Assembly: GCF_002088935.1 (NCBI RefSeq)
Contig: NZ_NCSS01000006.1
Span: forward strand, 1,644,407 to 1,708,406
Direction: 5' to 3'
DNA: 64,000 bases
From: Henriciella litoralis
Lineage (GTDB): Bacteria; Pseudomonadota; Alphaproteobacteria; Caulobacterales; Hyphomonadaceae
The position numbers were made by a program, and so were the translations under genes. Positions 51,237-60,387 of the stretch are shown here, piece after piece (the stretch's first letter is position 1; each line of letters starts with the position of its first letter). The notes under the pieces were generated by a model, which did not search any database, was not told the DNA's origin, and worked only from the letters and a program-made list of their open reading frames with translations.

Positions 51237-52208
51237 CTACTGGCCAGCCTTCATCTCGGTGTACTTGATGTAGGCCGGGCCGAGGACGACCAGGAACAGG
51301 ACCGGCAGGAAGAACAGGATCATTGGCACGGTCAGCTTGGCTGGAAGAGCGGCGGCCTTCTTCTCGGCATCAGCCATCCGCATGTCGCGGTTTTCCTTGG
51401 CCATGACGCGTAGCGCATCGCCCAGAGGCGTACCGTAACGCTCAGCCTGCATCAGCGCCATACAGACGGATTTCACGCCTTCATGGCCTGTGCGTTTGGC
51501 GAGGTTTTCATAGGCCGTGCGCCGTTCCTGAAGATAGGCAAGCTCAGCGGTCGTCAGCTGAAATTCCTCGGCCAGTTCTGTCGAGGCCGACCCGATCTCT
51601 GCGCCGACTTTTGCAAAACCGATTTCGATCGACATGCCGGATTCCACGCAGATCAGCAGCATGTCCAGCGCATCTGGAAAAGCACGCATGATCGATTGCT
51701 GGCGTTTGGCCGCGAGATTGGAAATGTAAAGGTTGGGCGCATAGAAGCCCGCGGCGGCCCCGAAGATCACGGCGCCGATCTTCATCTGCGGGTTCAGCCC
51801 CAGATCATTGACGAGGAAGATATAGACGAAGGTCAGCAGGGCCCCGGCAAATGGCAGGATGAAGCGGCAGAAATAGAAAATCGCCAGTGGACGCGGACCG
51901 CGCAGACCCGCCTGCGTCAGCTTTTGCTGGACGTTCGGATCTTCCAGCATTTTCTGAAGGTTCAGCTTGCTGGAAATCTTGCCGATCTTGCCATTGTCCT
52001 CGCGCTTGAGGCTCTTGCGCTCGAGCGCTTCGCGACTGGCGCGGCGCAGTTTTTCACGCTGGCTGGTCACCTGCTTCAGACGGGTTTCGAGCTTGTCGCC
52101 CTTAAGGACCGGCAACATGACCGAGGTAATGGTGGCGAACATGGCGACGGCGGCCAGGATCGATGCAATGGCGGCGGGGTCAGCGAGGACGCTAGAAATC
52201 CAGTTCAT
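51237..52208 (-). CDS. tadC: Tad pilus inner-membrane platform protein TadC
   Basis: A 323-residue type II secretion F-domain protein. Hydrophobic segments at both ends and centre (SILAAVAMFATITSVMLPVL, RFILPFAGALLTFVYIFLVN, ILFFLPVLFLVVLGPAYIKY) frame the conserved PDALDMLLICVESGMSIEIG and ALRVMAKENRDMRMADAEKK. It forms the inner-membrane platform with TadB, on which the CpaF motor acts. It is last gene of the cpa/tad operon, 12 bp after tadB. Confidence 0.93.
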   Translation of the reverse strand: MNWISSVLADPAAIASILAAVAMFATITSVMLPVLKGDKLETRLKQVTSQREKLRRASREALERKSLKREDNGKIGKISSKLNLQKMLEDPNVQQKLTQAGLRGPRPLAIFYFCRFILPFAGALLTFVYIFLVNDLGLNPQMKIGAVIFGAAAGFYAPNLYISNLAAKRQQSIMRAFPDALDMLLICVESGMSIEIGFAKVGAEIGSASTELAEEFQLTTAELAYLQERRTAYENLAKRTGHEGVKSVCMALMQAERYGTPLGDALRVMAKENRDMRMADAEKKAAALPAKLTVPMILFFLPVLFLVVLGPAYIKYTEMKAGQ

Positions 52209-52220
52209 TATGCCCTCCCC

Positions 52221-53246
52221 CTAGATATCAAAGCTGATCATGCGCTTCATCACCGTCACACCTGTGAACATGAGAGCCGCGCCCATGAACAGGATCATAT
52301 GGCCGGTTGGCTTAATGAAGAGTTCCATGATGTAGGCTGGCGTTGTGAGGAACACCATGACGCCCACGGCGAATGGAAGCGTGGCGATAATACCGGCGGA
52401 CGCCTTGGCTTCCGACGACATCGCCTTGATCTTTTCACGCATCATCTTGCGCTCACGGATCACCTTGGAAAGGTTGCCGAGCGCTTCGGAGAGGTTACCG
52501 CCCGACTTGGCCTGGATCGTCAGCACAATGACGAAGAAGTTGACCTCTGGTAGCGGCACACGCTTGTAGAAATTCTGCAGGGCGCGCTCAACCGTCGTGC
52601 CCATCTGGATATTGTCGGTCAGGGTCTGGAACTCAGCGCCGAGTGGCGCGGGGCTTTCGCGGGCGATGATGCGCAGACACTCTGTCAGGGGCAGACCGGA
52701 TTTTACACCGCGCACGATGATATCGATCGCGTCGGCAAACTGGGCCGTGAGCTTTTTGTAGCGCCGCTTGGTCAACATGCCCAGCAGCCAGCGCGGCACA
52801 CCAAGGAAGCCGGCAACCGCCGCGGCAAAGATCATGGCAGGACGGGATTTGATCTCAAACCCGGCGATCGGGGGCGGGCCTTCTGCACCTGACATGAAGG
52901 TGATCAGCGCAAAGCCAATGCCAAGAACGGCGGAGAACATCCAGAAGGCTTCTGGCGGAAAGTCGAGCCCGGCCTGACGAAGCTTGGCCTTGATGTCCTG
53001 AGGAACGATGGATTTGCGGCGCGCTTCGTCCTGCTGACGCAGCTTTTTCAGCATTTGCTGCGTCTGACGGCGGCGCTGCGTATTCGAGTCGGGATTTGAG
53101 CGGTTTTTCTTCGCTGTCCCTTCCTTCATTTGACGCACGCGCTTGTTGGCCGCGTCCCCGGCGCCGCCTGTCAGGGCGATGCCCGCGCCAGCCACCGCCA
53201 AAAAGGCCAGAACGCCGACGACAATGAAGATAAGGTCCGAACTCAT
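52221..53246 (-). CDS. tadB: Tad pilus inner-membrane platform protein TadB
   Basis: A 341-residue T2SS F-domain protein. After an N-terminal helix (LIFIVVGVLAFLAVAGAGIA) comes a basic cytosolic segment (GTAKKNRSNPDSNTQRRRQT). The conserved platform run follows (FADAIDIIVRGVKSGLPLTE and IIARESPAPLGAEFQTLTDN). The C-terminal helices end at the membrane. It starts 2 bp after the stop of cpaF, so translation is coupled. Confidence 0.94.
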   Translation of the reverse strand: MSSDLIFIVVGVLAFLAVAGAGIALTGGAGDAANKRVRQMKEGTAKKNRSNPDSNTQRRRQTQQMLKKLRQQDEARRKSIVPQDIKAKLRQAGLDFPPEAFWMFSAVLGIGFALITFMSGAEGPPPIAGFEIKSRPAMIFAAAVAGFLGVPRWLLGMLTKRRYKKLTAQFADAIDIIVRGVKSGLPLTECLRIIARESPAPLGAEFQTLTDNIQMGTTVERALQNFYKRVPLPEVNFFVIVLTIQAKSGGNLSEALGNLSKVIRERKMMREKIKAMSSEAKASAGIIATLPFAVGVMVFLTTPAYIMELFIKPTGHMILFMGAALMFTGVTVMKRMISFDI

Positions 53247-53248
53247 GA

Positions 53249-54757
53249 TCAGGTGTCCAGCGCGTCGATGGCTTTGGCGAGATCTCGCTCAAGGCTGTAA
53301 TAGGAGGCGCGCTCCCAGAAGCGTGGACGGCCGATGCCTGTCCCGCGATGTTTGCCGGTGACGCGACCGTCTTCGTCTTCGCCGTCGATCTCGAATTTCA
53401 GGACATCCTGAAGGATGATTGTATCGCCTTCGAGACCCATGACTTCAGTGATCTGCATGATCCGGCGTGAGCCATCACGTAGACGCGACGCCTGAACAAC
53501 AACATCGATCGAGCCGACGATCATTTCGCGGATGGTTCTGGCCGGCAGAGAAAAGCCGCCCATTGTAATCATCGATTCAACGCGGCTCAGGGCCTCACGA
53601 GGGCTGTTGGCGTGCAGCGTGCCCATCGAGCCGTCATGGCCTGTGTTCATGGCCTGCAAAAGGTCAAACGCTTCAGGGCCACGAACCTCGCCGACGATGA
53701 TCCGCTCAGGACGCATCCGCAGACAGTTCTTCACCAGATCGCGCATCGAGATCTCGCCGGAGCCCTCAATGTTCGGGGGGCGAGTTTCGAGACGCACGAC
53801 GTGGGGCTGCTGAAGCTGAAGTTCGGCAGAGTCTTCGCAGGTGATGACGCGCTCTGTCGGATCGATAAATCCGGTCAGACAGTTGAGCAGCGTCGTCTTA
53901 CCCGAACCGGTACCGCCAGAGATCAACACGTTACAGCGCGAATGGCCGATAATCCGAAGGATTTCAGCGCCCGCTTCGGAGATCGAGCCGAACTTTACGA
54001 GGTCGGCGAGGCGCAGCTTGTCCTTTTTAAACTTACGAATGGTAAGCGTCGGGCCATCAATCGCCAGAGGCGGCGCGATGACGTTCACACGCGAGCCGTC
54101 CAGAAGACGTGCGTCACAGATCGGCGAACTTTCATCGACGCGGCGGCCGACCTGGCTGACGATGCGCTGACAGATATTCATCAGCTGGGAGTTGTCACGG
54201 AAGCGAATATTCGTCCGTTCGATCTTGCCGTTGACCTCGATATATGTCGTATCGGCGCCGTTCACCATGATATCGGCAATGTCGTCGCGCGCCAGAAGCG
54301 GCTCGAGCGGGCCATAGCCGAGAACATCGTTACAGATATCGTCGAGCAGGTGCTCCTGCTCTGAAATCGACATCACAACATTCTTGATGCTGATGATCTC
54401 AACAACGATGTCGCGAATTTCCTCGCGCGCACTTTCAGCATCGAGCTGGGCAAGCTGACCGAGATCGATCGTATCGATCAGTGCGTTGAAGATGGTCGTC
54501 TTCGTTGCGTAATATTCTTCGGACCGGGTATCGACGCGGTGAACGCGCTCAGAGCTCATGTCCGGCGGGGGTTTCAGGGACACCGGCTTGGCGCCGCCAC
54601 CCACGCCCGGAAGGCCGCCCAAAGGCGAACCGTCGGCCGGTTTAGGCTGTGCAGCTTTCGGCGCTTCGGAGGCGGCCGGGCGGGCAACGGCCGGCTTTGG
54701 CGGCTGCGGCTTTACCGCCGTCTGTACTCCACTACCTGAACGTTTGCCGAAAGCCAT
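53249..54757 (-). CDS. cpaF: Tad pilus assembly ATPase CpaF (TadA motor)
   Basis: A 502-residue type II/IV secretion ATPase. The first 75 residues are Ala-Pro-Lys-rich and look disordered. Then come the N-domain and the motor: Walker [17 protein letters not shown], His box and Walker B region [20 protein letters not shown], and [20 protein letters not shown]. This enzyme powers pilus extension and retraction. The protein ends [20 protein letters not shown] then [13 protein letters not shown]. It lies 20 bp after cpaE. Confidence 0.95.
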   Translation of the reverse strand: MAFGKRSGSGVQTAVKPQPPKPAVARPAASEAPKAAQPKPADGSPLGGLPGVGGGAKPVSLKPPPDMSSERVHRVDTRSEEYYATKTTIFNALIDTIDLGQLAQLDAESAREEIRDIVVEIISIKNVVMSISEQEHLLDDICNDVLGYGPLEPLLARDDIADIMVNGADTTYIEVNGKIERTNIRFRDNSQLMNICQRIVSQVGRRVDESSPICDARLLDGSRVNVIAPPLAIDGPTLTIRKFKKDKLRLADLVKFGSISEAGAEILRIIGHSRCNVLISGGTGSGKTTLLNCLTGFIDPTERVITCEDSAELQLQQPHVVRLETRPPNIEGSGEISMRDLVKNCLRMRPERIIVGEVRGPEAFDLLQAMNTGHDGSMGTLHANSPREALSRVESMITMGGFSLPARTIREMIVGSIDVVVQASRLRDGSRRIMQITEVMGLEGDTIILQDVLKFEIDGEDEDGRVTGKHRGTGIGRPRFWERASYYSLERDLAKAIDALDT

Positions 54758-54777
54758 CTAGCCTTACCAATCCTTGT

Positions 54778-56121
54778 TTACTTGCCGAGCAATTTCTTGA
54801 GCAGGGACTTCGTTGGCTGGACGGTTTCTCGTCCTGAAAGCATTGAAGCGAGCTGATCAATGGCTTGTGCGGCCTTTGAGTCAGGGTCCGTTTCCGAAAT
54901 CATCTGTCCTTTGTTCGACGCATTGCCGAAAAGCTGCGGATCAAACGGGAGAATAATTTCCGGCTCGACCTCGATCGCGGCGGCGAAATCCTTCACAGGA
55001 ATCTCCGGGCGCTTGGGCACGCCAGCCATATTGATGACGAGGCGTGGCGGATTATCGTTCGGGCGCTGTGATTTCAGCTGATCGATGATGTTCTTGCCGT
55101 TGCGCAGGGAAGCGAGATCCGGCTGACAGACGACGATAACTTCGTCTGACTTCATCAGTGTGCTGTAGATCCATTCAGACCAGCCATGCGGCATATCAAG
55201 CACCACATAAGGCATCAGGCGGCGAACGCTCTCGATGACCGATGTGTAGGCAGCTGCGTCGATATCCATGATGCGGCTGACATTGGCCGGCGCGGTAAAG
55301 AGCGAAAGCCGATCCGTGGCCTTTGCCAGAAGCCTGGAAATAACGGTGTCGTCTGCCCGGTCTGGCGCCAGAAGGGCGTCTGCGACCGTCTGCGGTGTCT
55401 CGTGGTTAAAATCCAGCGACGTTGTGCCGAAGGACAGGTCGAGGTCGACGAGCGAGGTGTTGACCCGCGCATTCTCGGCCAGTGACCATGCCAGATTGTG
55501 AGCGATAGTCGATGCACCAACGCCGCCCTTTGCGCCAACGACGGAGATCGATTTTCCGACGAAAGGCGAGTCCGGGTCGGTGAAAAGATTGCTGATCGAG
55601 CGGACCATCTGCACAGGCTCAATCGGCGGAACGAGATATTCGCTCACGCCGCGCGAGACGAGCTGACGGTAGAGCGCGACATCATTGGTCGCCCCGATGA
55701 CCATGACCTGGACACCTTCCTCGCAATTGCTGGCAAGATCGTCGATCTGCTGCAGCATGACGCTGGCCGGCGCCGAGGATTCGACAATCAACAAATTGGG
55801 CGTCGCATTGTGGGCGAGATGGTCGATGGCGGCCGGAATGCCGCCACGCGCGACCTGAACGCTGGCATTGGCCATGCGGCGATCATTCTGCACACGATTA
55901 ATTGTCTTGCACACGCGGTCGGTCTCGCAGAATGCAAGCACGGAGATTGCAGGAATGGCCCGGTCGCCGCCCTCATAGGCATTCATCGGCGGCAGCTCGA
56001 CACCCTGCGTAACGTCCTTATACGGCGCATCGACAGGACCCGTCAGCTGATCGAGCAGGTTGCTCGGGTCGTTGTCGTCGAGATCGAACTCGTCATCGAA
56101 AAGTGCGTTTTCGTTGCTCAT
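54778..56121 (-). CDS. cpaE: Tad pilus localisation protein CpaE (TadZ)
   Basis: A 447-residue protein from ATG 56121 (AAGGAAACAGGG upstream). The longer frame to 56304 overlaps cpaD and is not used. The acidic N-terminus (ALFDDEFDLDDNDPSNLL) is probably disordered. A pseudo-receiver region follows, then the ParA/MinD-type ATPase with deviant Walker A SVVGAKGGVGASTIAHNLAW and DLDLSFGTTSLDFNHE. CpaE/TadZ brings the pilus machine to the cell pole. It sits between cpaD and cpaF. Confidence 0.94.
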   Translation of the reverse strand: MSNENALFDDEFDLDDNDPSNLLDQLTGPVDAPYKDVTQGVELPPMNAYEGGDRAIPAISVLAFCETDRVCKTINRVQNDRRMANASVQVARGGIPAAIDHLAHNATPNLLIVESSAPASVMLQQIDDLASNCEEGVQVMVIGATNDVALYRQLVSRGVSEYLVPPIEPVQMVRSISNLFTDPDSPFVGKSISVVGAKGGVGASTIAHNLAWSLAENARVNTSLVDLDLSFGTTSLDFNHETPQTVADALLAPDRADDTVISRLLAKATDRLSLFTAPANVSRIMDIDAAAYTSVIESVRRLMPYVVLDMPHGWSEWIYSTLMKSDEVIVVCQPDLASLRNGKNIIDQLKSQRPNDNPPRLVINMAGVPKRPEIPVKDFAAAIEVEPEIILPFDPQLFGNASNKGQMISETDPDSKAAQAIDQLASMLSGRETVQPTKSLLKKLLGK

Positions 56122-56149
56122 TCCCTGTTTCCTTCGACCTTCCCTAAAC

Positions 56150-56860
56150 TCAGTTAACTGCGGTCGAGACCGTGCCGGTCTCCTGATCGCTGCGCTGAGC
56201 CGTTGTGGTTTCGCCGTCGCGATAAAGCTGTAGCTGGTTGGTGCGGCGTTGCGCGTCGCCCGGATCGAGCGGACGGTCGCCGAAGACATCAGCCGGATCG
56301 GCAATCATCGCAGCCATGTTGGTGCGAACCGAACAGCCGAGCGATGGCATGTCATTGTTGCTGACGGCATTTGCAAAATCATAAGCGGACTTTTGCAGGC
56401 AGACCGGTGCAATGGCCTCGTAAGCCCGAAATGTCAGCAGCATGGGCGCATCTGTGCGCCCCTGTGGATCATAGGCGTTGCCGCGAATGTCGGCATAGTC
56501 GACGCCCTGACTCCAGGCGATATCGCTGGCCTCAGACACTGCATTCGTACCGACGCGGCCGCTCGGATCAATTGCCGGGACCGACACCACAAGGGGGCCA
56601 TGGCCGCGGCGGCGATATTCACTGACGAAGGTTTCAATGCGTCCGCGTTCAGCCGCGCTGAGCCGGCCGCCGCGTGGGTCGATGAAAACTTCAAGCGACT
56701 GGGTCTGTTCCGCGACGCCAATTGCATTGCGGTCAAGCGTGGTGCCGGTGAGGTATTCAGCAGGGATTGGCCCGTGCCTTCCCCCGGCCTGACAGCCCGA
56801 AATTGCAAGGACAGCGCCAAAGCCGCCGGTTACAAGTGCTAGTTTCACGACACGCATCAT
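56150..56860 (-). CDS. cpaD: Tad pilus lipoprotein CpaD
   Basis: A 236-residue lipoprotein (lipobox A-I-S-G-C, Cys 23). GAGGAG lies nine bases before the first of two ATGs. The mature part contains the CpaD pattern RGGRLSAAERGRIETFVSEY, RGHGPLVVSVPAIDPSGR and SLGCSVRTNMAAMIADPADV. It supports the secretin at the outer membrane. The gene lies between cpaC (6 bp) and cpaE (28 bp). Confidence 0.92.
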   Translation of the reverse strand: MMRVVKLALVTGGFGAVLAISGCQAGGRHGPIPAEYLTGTTLDRNAIGVAEQTQSLEVFIDPRGGRLSAAERGRIETFVSEYRRRGHGPLVVSVPAIDPSGRVGTNAVSEASDIAWSQGVDYADIRGNAYDPQGRTDAPMLLTFRAYEAIAPVCLQKSAYDFANAVSNNDMPSLGCSVRTNMAAMIADPADVFGDRPLDPGDAQRRTNQLQLYRDGETTTAQRSDQETGTVSTAVN

Positions 56861-56866
56861 GATCGT

Positions 56867-58336
56867 CTACTCCTCAATGAAGCCGACAGGGGCGTTGTAA
56901 TTATCAGGCGTCAGCCCGTCGCCGCGATTGGCATAGACGGCGTTCAACTTGCCGAAAAAGAGCGTCCGCGGATCAACTGCGTTGACGTAGCCATCAGCAG
57001 GCGTGCGCAGATATCCCTTCTGGGTTGGATCCACGAGATAAGGGGTCACGATCACGACCAGCTCGGTTTCTTCATTCAGGAAGTCACGTGACTGGAAGAG
57101 CGCGCCTAGAACGGGCAGCTTCTTGAGGCCTGGCAGCTGGTCCAGCGACTGGCGTGTCTTGCTCTGGATCAGACCGGCCATCATCATTGATCCGCCCGAA
57201 GGCAGCTCGACCGTGCTTTCGGCGCGCCGGACCGTGAGGGCCGGGATCGTCAGCGTTTGCTGAGTGATGATGTTGCCATCACCGTCCACGCCCGCCGCGC
57301 TCTGGCCCTGGAAGGCGCCCTGATTGGTCAATTCGGACACTTCGGTCGAAATCTTTAGCGAAATGCGTCCTTCGGACAGGACAACCGGTGTGAAGGCGAG
57401 GCCCACACCATAAGGTTTGAATTCGATGGTGATGCGGCCTGCATCATCCTGGCCCACCGGGACCGGGAACTCGCCGCCTGCAAGGAATTTTGCCGCCTCG
57501 CCCGAGACCGCAGAGATATTTGGCTCTGCGAGGGTGCGGACGATGCCGATACGCTCAAGCGCCTCGATATCGGTGTCGACAGAAGACTGCCGACCATTGG
57601 CGTCAATCGTATCGTAGTCACCCCTGATCGACAGACCACCGAGAGACTGGCCCTGAACATTAAAGGCTGTTGTTGAAGCCAGGCTAAAATTGAGAACATC
57701 TTCAAGGCTGCCCAGCGTCCGACCGACAAGGTCGATACCGAGCTGTTTGACGACCGAGCGCTGCATCTCAACGATGCGAACCTCGAGCATTACCTGATCT
57801 TTTGCTGCAATGGACAGCATGTTGACCGGCTCAAGCTCTGGATCGGCCGAATAGGCCTTGATCAGTTTGATGACCTGATCGGATTGCAGGACATTATCGA
57901 CATGGCCGCTGACGAGCATATTGCCGCCAACACTTTCGATATTGACGCGGGCGCCCGGCACGTAGCGCGAGACAAGGTTCTCGAGCGCTGCGGTGTCGGC
58001 GTCGACCACAATTTCAAGATTGAGCAATGGAAGACCATCACGGTCAAACAGGAAGGCATTTGTCTCGCCAACTGTCACGCCGCGGAAAATGAGACGGCGC
58101 GCGGTCTGCACGACGGCATCTGCAATGGCAGGGTTGGTGATGACGACATCGGCGACCGGGCGATCAAGCTCGATCACGGTCGATTTGTTGAGGCCGAGCT
58201 TGATGCTGCGCGACACATTTGTATCGCCGGGCTCCATGATGGAGACCCCCGTCGCATATTGCGCGCTGGCCATGTGCGGCGCGAAGAAAGCGCCGACGGC
58301 AAGCGCGCCGGTAAGGATGTGCTTCAGACCGCTCAT
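56867..58336 (-). CDS. cpaC: Tad pilus secretin CpaC (RcpA)
   Basis: A 489-residue outer-membrane secretin. The ATG at 58336 overlaps the cpaB stop as TGATG; a TTG one codon upstream is less likely. The signal peptide ends near MASAQYA. The N-terminal pilus domain is LNKSTVIELDRPVADVVITN and IADAVVQTARRLIFRG. A BON-like domain comes next (VNIESVGGNMLVSGHVDNVL). The secretin core then has VMLEVRIVEMQRSVVKQLGI, FLAGGEFPVPVGQDD and ELPSGGSMMMAGLI. It forms the pore through which the pilus leaves the cell. Confidence 0.95.
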   Translation of the reverse strand: MSGLKHILTGALAVGAFFAPHMASAQYATGVSIMEPGDTNVSRSIKLGLNKSTVIELDRPVADVVITNPAIADAVVQTARRLIFRGVTVGETNAFLFDRDGLPLLNLEIVVDADTAALENLVSRYVPGARVNIESVGGNMLVSGHVDNVLQSDQVIKLIKAYSADPELEPVNMLSIAAKDQVMLEVRIVEMQRSVVKQLGIDLVGRTLGSLEDVLNFSLASTTAFNVQGQSLGGLSIRGDYDTIDANGRQSSVDTDIEALERIGIVRTLAEPNISAVSGEAAKFLAGGEFPVPVGQDDAGRITIEFKPYGVGLAFTPVVLSEGRISLKISTEVSELTNQGAFQGQSAAGVDGDGNIITQQTLTIPALTVRRAESTVELPSGGSMMMAGLIQSKTRQSLDQLPGLKKLPVLGALFQSRDFLNEETELVVIVTPYLVDPTQKGYLRTPADGYVNAVDPRTLFFGKLNAVYANRGDGLTPDNYNAPVGFIEE

Positions 58337-59166
58337 CAACTTCTCCCGCTGGCAACGCCATTTTTGATGATTTTCACGCCCTGCCCTGAGCCTGCAGGGC
58401 CGTCGAGAAGACTTGTATTGGCTGTCGGGTCGCCATCATTGTCGCCGGCATCTGCGGAGCTGCGCAGTGACAGCGCAATCGTTCCGAGGCGGCTGGCATG
58501 AGCCATCAGTTCGGCCTGACGCGGATGAAGCTCCAGCGTGGCCGTCGAGCCCGTCATCGCGGTTTCGCCTTCCATGTCGCCGAAGATCTGGTCAATCGCG
58601 AGAACGCGGGCATTCTGGATAACCGTCTTGGTCATTGTTTCTTCGCTGACGCCGCGCTCATTCACGATCTCGACCTCATAGGTGAGGATCACATCGACGC
58701 GGTCATCCGGCAGGATAAAGCCGGCCGAGGCGGTTTCAGGTGAAATTTCAACGGATATGGCGCGCATGCCTGGCTGCAGAAGCGCGGCCATGAAGCCGGT
58801 CTCGCCTTTTTTTACGATCTTCTGGGCGATAATCGGATCGCCTTCGACCAGGGCCGTTTTTACGACACTGCCGGACAGCTCTTCCACGGCATCAGGATTG
58901 GACTCCTGGGTGAAATAAACGGCGTTCACAGATTTTTCCGGCCAGTCGGCCCATTCAAAGTCTTCCGGGGTCAACAAGGTGCCGACGCGCTTCTCGCTAT
59001 TGGCGACGAGAACTTTTGTCGAAGAAACCTCGACCTCTTTCTCAATGACGACCGGATCGGAGACAACCTGCTGTGCAGGCGAGGAGGACATGCCCCTGAC
59101 AAGAAATGCGGCGCCGATAGCGGCGCCCGCCGCTACGAGCAAAATAATCAATCGCATGGGTGACAT
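58336..59166 (-). CDS. cpaB: Tad pilus assembly protein CpaB (RcpC)
   Basis: A 276-residue protein from ATG 59166 (GAGGGG upstream; a further ATG three codons in is possible). An N-terminal membrane anchor (RLIILLVAAGAAIGAAFLV) precedes a SAF domain (VEVSSTKVLVANSEKRVGTL, LLTPEDFEWADWPEKSVNAV) and the RcpC beta region (MRAISVEISPETASAGFILP, DDRVDVILTYEVEIV). It spans the periplasm to link the inner-membrane machine with the secretin. It overlaps cpaC by one base. Confidence 0.94.
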   Translation of the reverse strand: MSPMRLIILLVAAGAAIGAAFLVRGMSSSPAQQVVSDPVVIEKEVEVSSTKVLVANSEKRVGTLLTPEDFEWADWPEKSVNAVYFTQESNPDAVEELSGSVVKTALVEGDPIIAQKIVKKGETGFMAALLQPGMRAISVEISPETASAGFILPDDRVDVILTYEVEIVNERGVSEETMTKTVIQNARVLAIDQIFGDMEGETAMTGSTATLELHPRQAELMAHASRLGTIALSLRSSADAGDNDGDPTANTSLLDGPAGSGQGVKIIKNGVASGRS

Positions 59167-59265
59167 GGAGCGCCCCTCTGGCTTTGAAGTCCCAGCTGTG
59201 CCGGGACCGAACTTTCGCAATTTTGCATTTACTGACTAAGGCAAGGTTAATCTGATGAGCGGCGC

Positions 59266-59763
59266 TCAGAAGTTGAGCGAGGCAAGTAATGGGGAGTATG
59301 GCGCGGCATAGATCACGCCCCCGGCGATCGCGACGCCGTAGGGGACACCGTTACCGGCCGACATGGTTTCGCGGGCAAAGCCCGGCGCGGCGCCCGCCGG
59401 CACCAGCCGACGCGCCAGAATGACAGTGATGGCCAGTCCGCCGCCGATGACGGCCATCGCGGTCAGGAAAGGCATTGTAGCGCCCGGGCCCAGCCAGAGC
59501 ATAACGGCCGGGATCATCTTGGCATCCCCGCCGCCGAATACTCCGAATACAAAAAGTAGAACCGATATGGCGAAAGCAATCGCACCTGCCAGCAGATGTC
59601 CGCCGGTCACGTCCCAGCCTGGCGCGACAACAATCGCCGCCGGAATAAACAGAAAGGCGATCGTCGCATTTAGACCATTTGTAATCGTGAGCGTCTCGAC
59701 GTCACGCATGGCCGCGTAGAGGCATAGGGCGACGAAAACGAAAGCGAATATCCCTGCGATCAT
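59266..59763 (-). CDS. cpaA: Tad prepilin peptidase CpaA (TadV)
   Basis: A 165-residue A24 aspartic prepilin peptidase with six membrane helices. The catalytic Asp motif GGGDAKMIPAVMLW is present, and the first conserved Asp lies in AAMRDVETLTITN. It cuts the pilin after a conserved Gly and makes mature PilA. It is separated from pilA by a strong terminator, and AGGGAGACGGTC precedes its start. Confidence 0.93.
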   Translation of the reverse strand: MIAGIFAFVFVALCLYAAMRDVETLTITNGLNATIAFLFIPAAIVVAPGWDVTGGHLLAGAIAFAISVLLFVFGVFGGGDAKMIPAVMLWLGPGATMPFLTAMAVIGGGLAITVILARRLVPAGAAPGFARETMSAGNGVPYGVAIAGGVIYAAPYSPLLASLNF

Positions 59764-59829
59764 TATGACCGTCTCCCTGATCGAACTTGATGGGGAGAGT
59801 AGCGGTAAAGTCTAAAGACTTGATTGCCT

Positions 59830-59866
59830 CAAACGAAAGGAGCCGCCGGACGTATCCGGCGGCTCC
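59830..59866 (-). terminator. Terminator between pilA and cpaA
   Basis: A 12-bp perfect stem, GGAGCCGCCGGA (59839-59850) and TCCGGCGGCTCC (59855-59866), with loop CGTA. On the minus strand TTTCGTTTG follows. It separates high pilin expression from the assembly genes. Confidence 0.88.
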
Positions 59867-59908
59867 AAATCATCTGGCCCTTGTGGGGCCTTTCACTGGC
59901 GTTTTCGC

Positions 59909-60067
59909 TTACAGAGCGTTCGCAACAGTGTTGAAGGTCGATGCGGTGCTGGTACCGAGAGCGGAGACAGCGCCGATGATCGCAACGGCGATAAGGGCAG
60001 CGATCAGGCCATACTCAATAGCGGTGGCACCGGATTCATTCTTGAAAAAACGTACAAGCTTTTGCAT
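59909..60067 (-). CDS. pilA: Flp/Fap-type pilin PilA
   Basis: A 52-residue pilin, short but typical of Flp. The sequence begins MQKLVRFFKNESGATAIEYG, continues LIAALIAVAIIGAVSALGTS and ends TASTFNTVANAL. The prepilin peptidase site is S-G/A-T-A-I-E-Y, with the Glu and Tyr that mark Flp pilins. A hydrophobic helix forms the pilus core. GGAGTCTCC precedes ATG 60067. It is the first gene of the pilus locus. The 320 bases upstream (60068-60387) contain no gene. They are AT-rich and hold divergent promoters and the inverted repeat at 60092-60118. Confidence 0.95.
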   Translation of the reverse strand: MQKLVRFFKNESGATAIEYGLIAALIAVAIIGAVSALGTSTASTFNTVANAL

Positions 60068-60091
60068 TGGAGACTCCATCATCATGCATTT

Positions 60092-60118
60092 AACAACGTT
60101 CCGATTAATTCGGTTGTT
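60092..60118 (-). promoter_or_regulatory. Inverted repeat in the pilA leader
   Basis: AACAA (60092-60096) and CCGA (60101-60104) pair with TCGG (60110-60113) and TTGTT (60114-60118), leaving CGTT bulged on one side. It lies 25-51 bases upstream of the pilA start and may be an mRNA leader hairpin or a regulator site. Confidence 0.4.
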
Positions 60119-60387
60119 TGCGGAACAGTTCGGGTTCTAACCCACAGCGCTGAATATCAAGTAAATCGATCAATAAAATTCCTGAACGCCGATACGTAAT
60201 TCATTAACTTTGGTGATCGGTATAATTAACAGGAAACGGCGAGGCGCGCCGCACCTCACGCGATCGCACGGACATCTTGTACGACCGGCCTTGCTATCTT
60301 GTCGCCGCGGCAGGCCCGTTAGGCTTCGTGTAACCTTCTTGAGCGAAATTCAGGGTTATAGAGCCACATCACACCAAGGAGCGGCGC

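Noticed and set aside
51483..52553. 356-residue open frame on the plus strand
   Set aside because: Antisense across tadC and tadB, which are certain genes; the composition is typical of a shadow frame.
60190..60235. CtrA-type TTAA-N7-TTAA site ahead of the pilus genes
   Set aside because: TTAAC boxes are present but 18 bases apart, not the seven needed; no good match was found in the gap.
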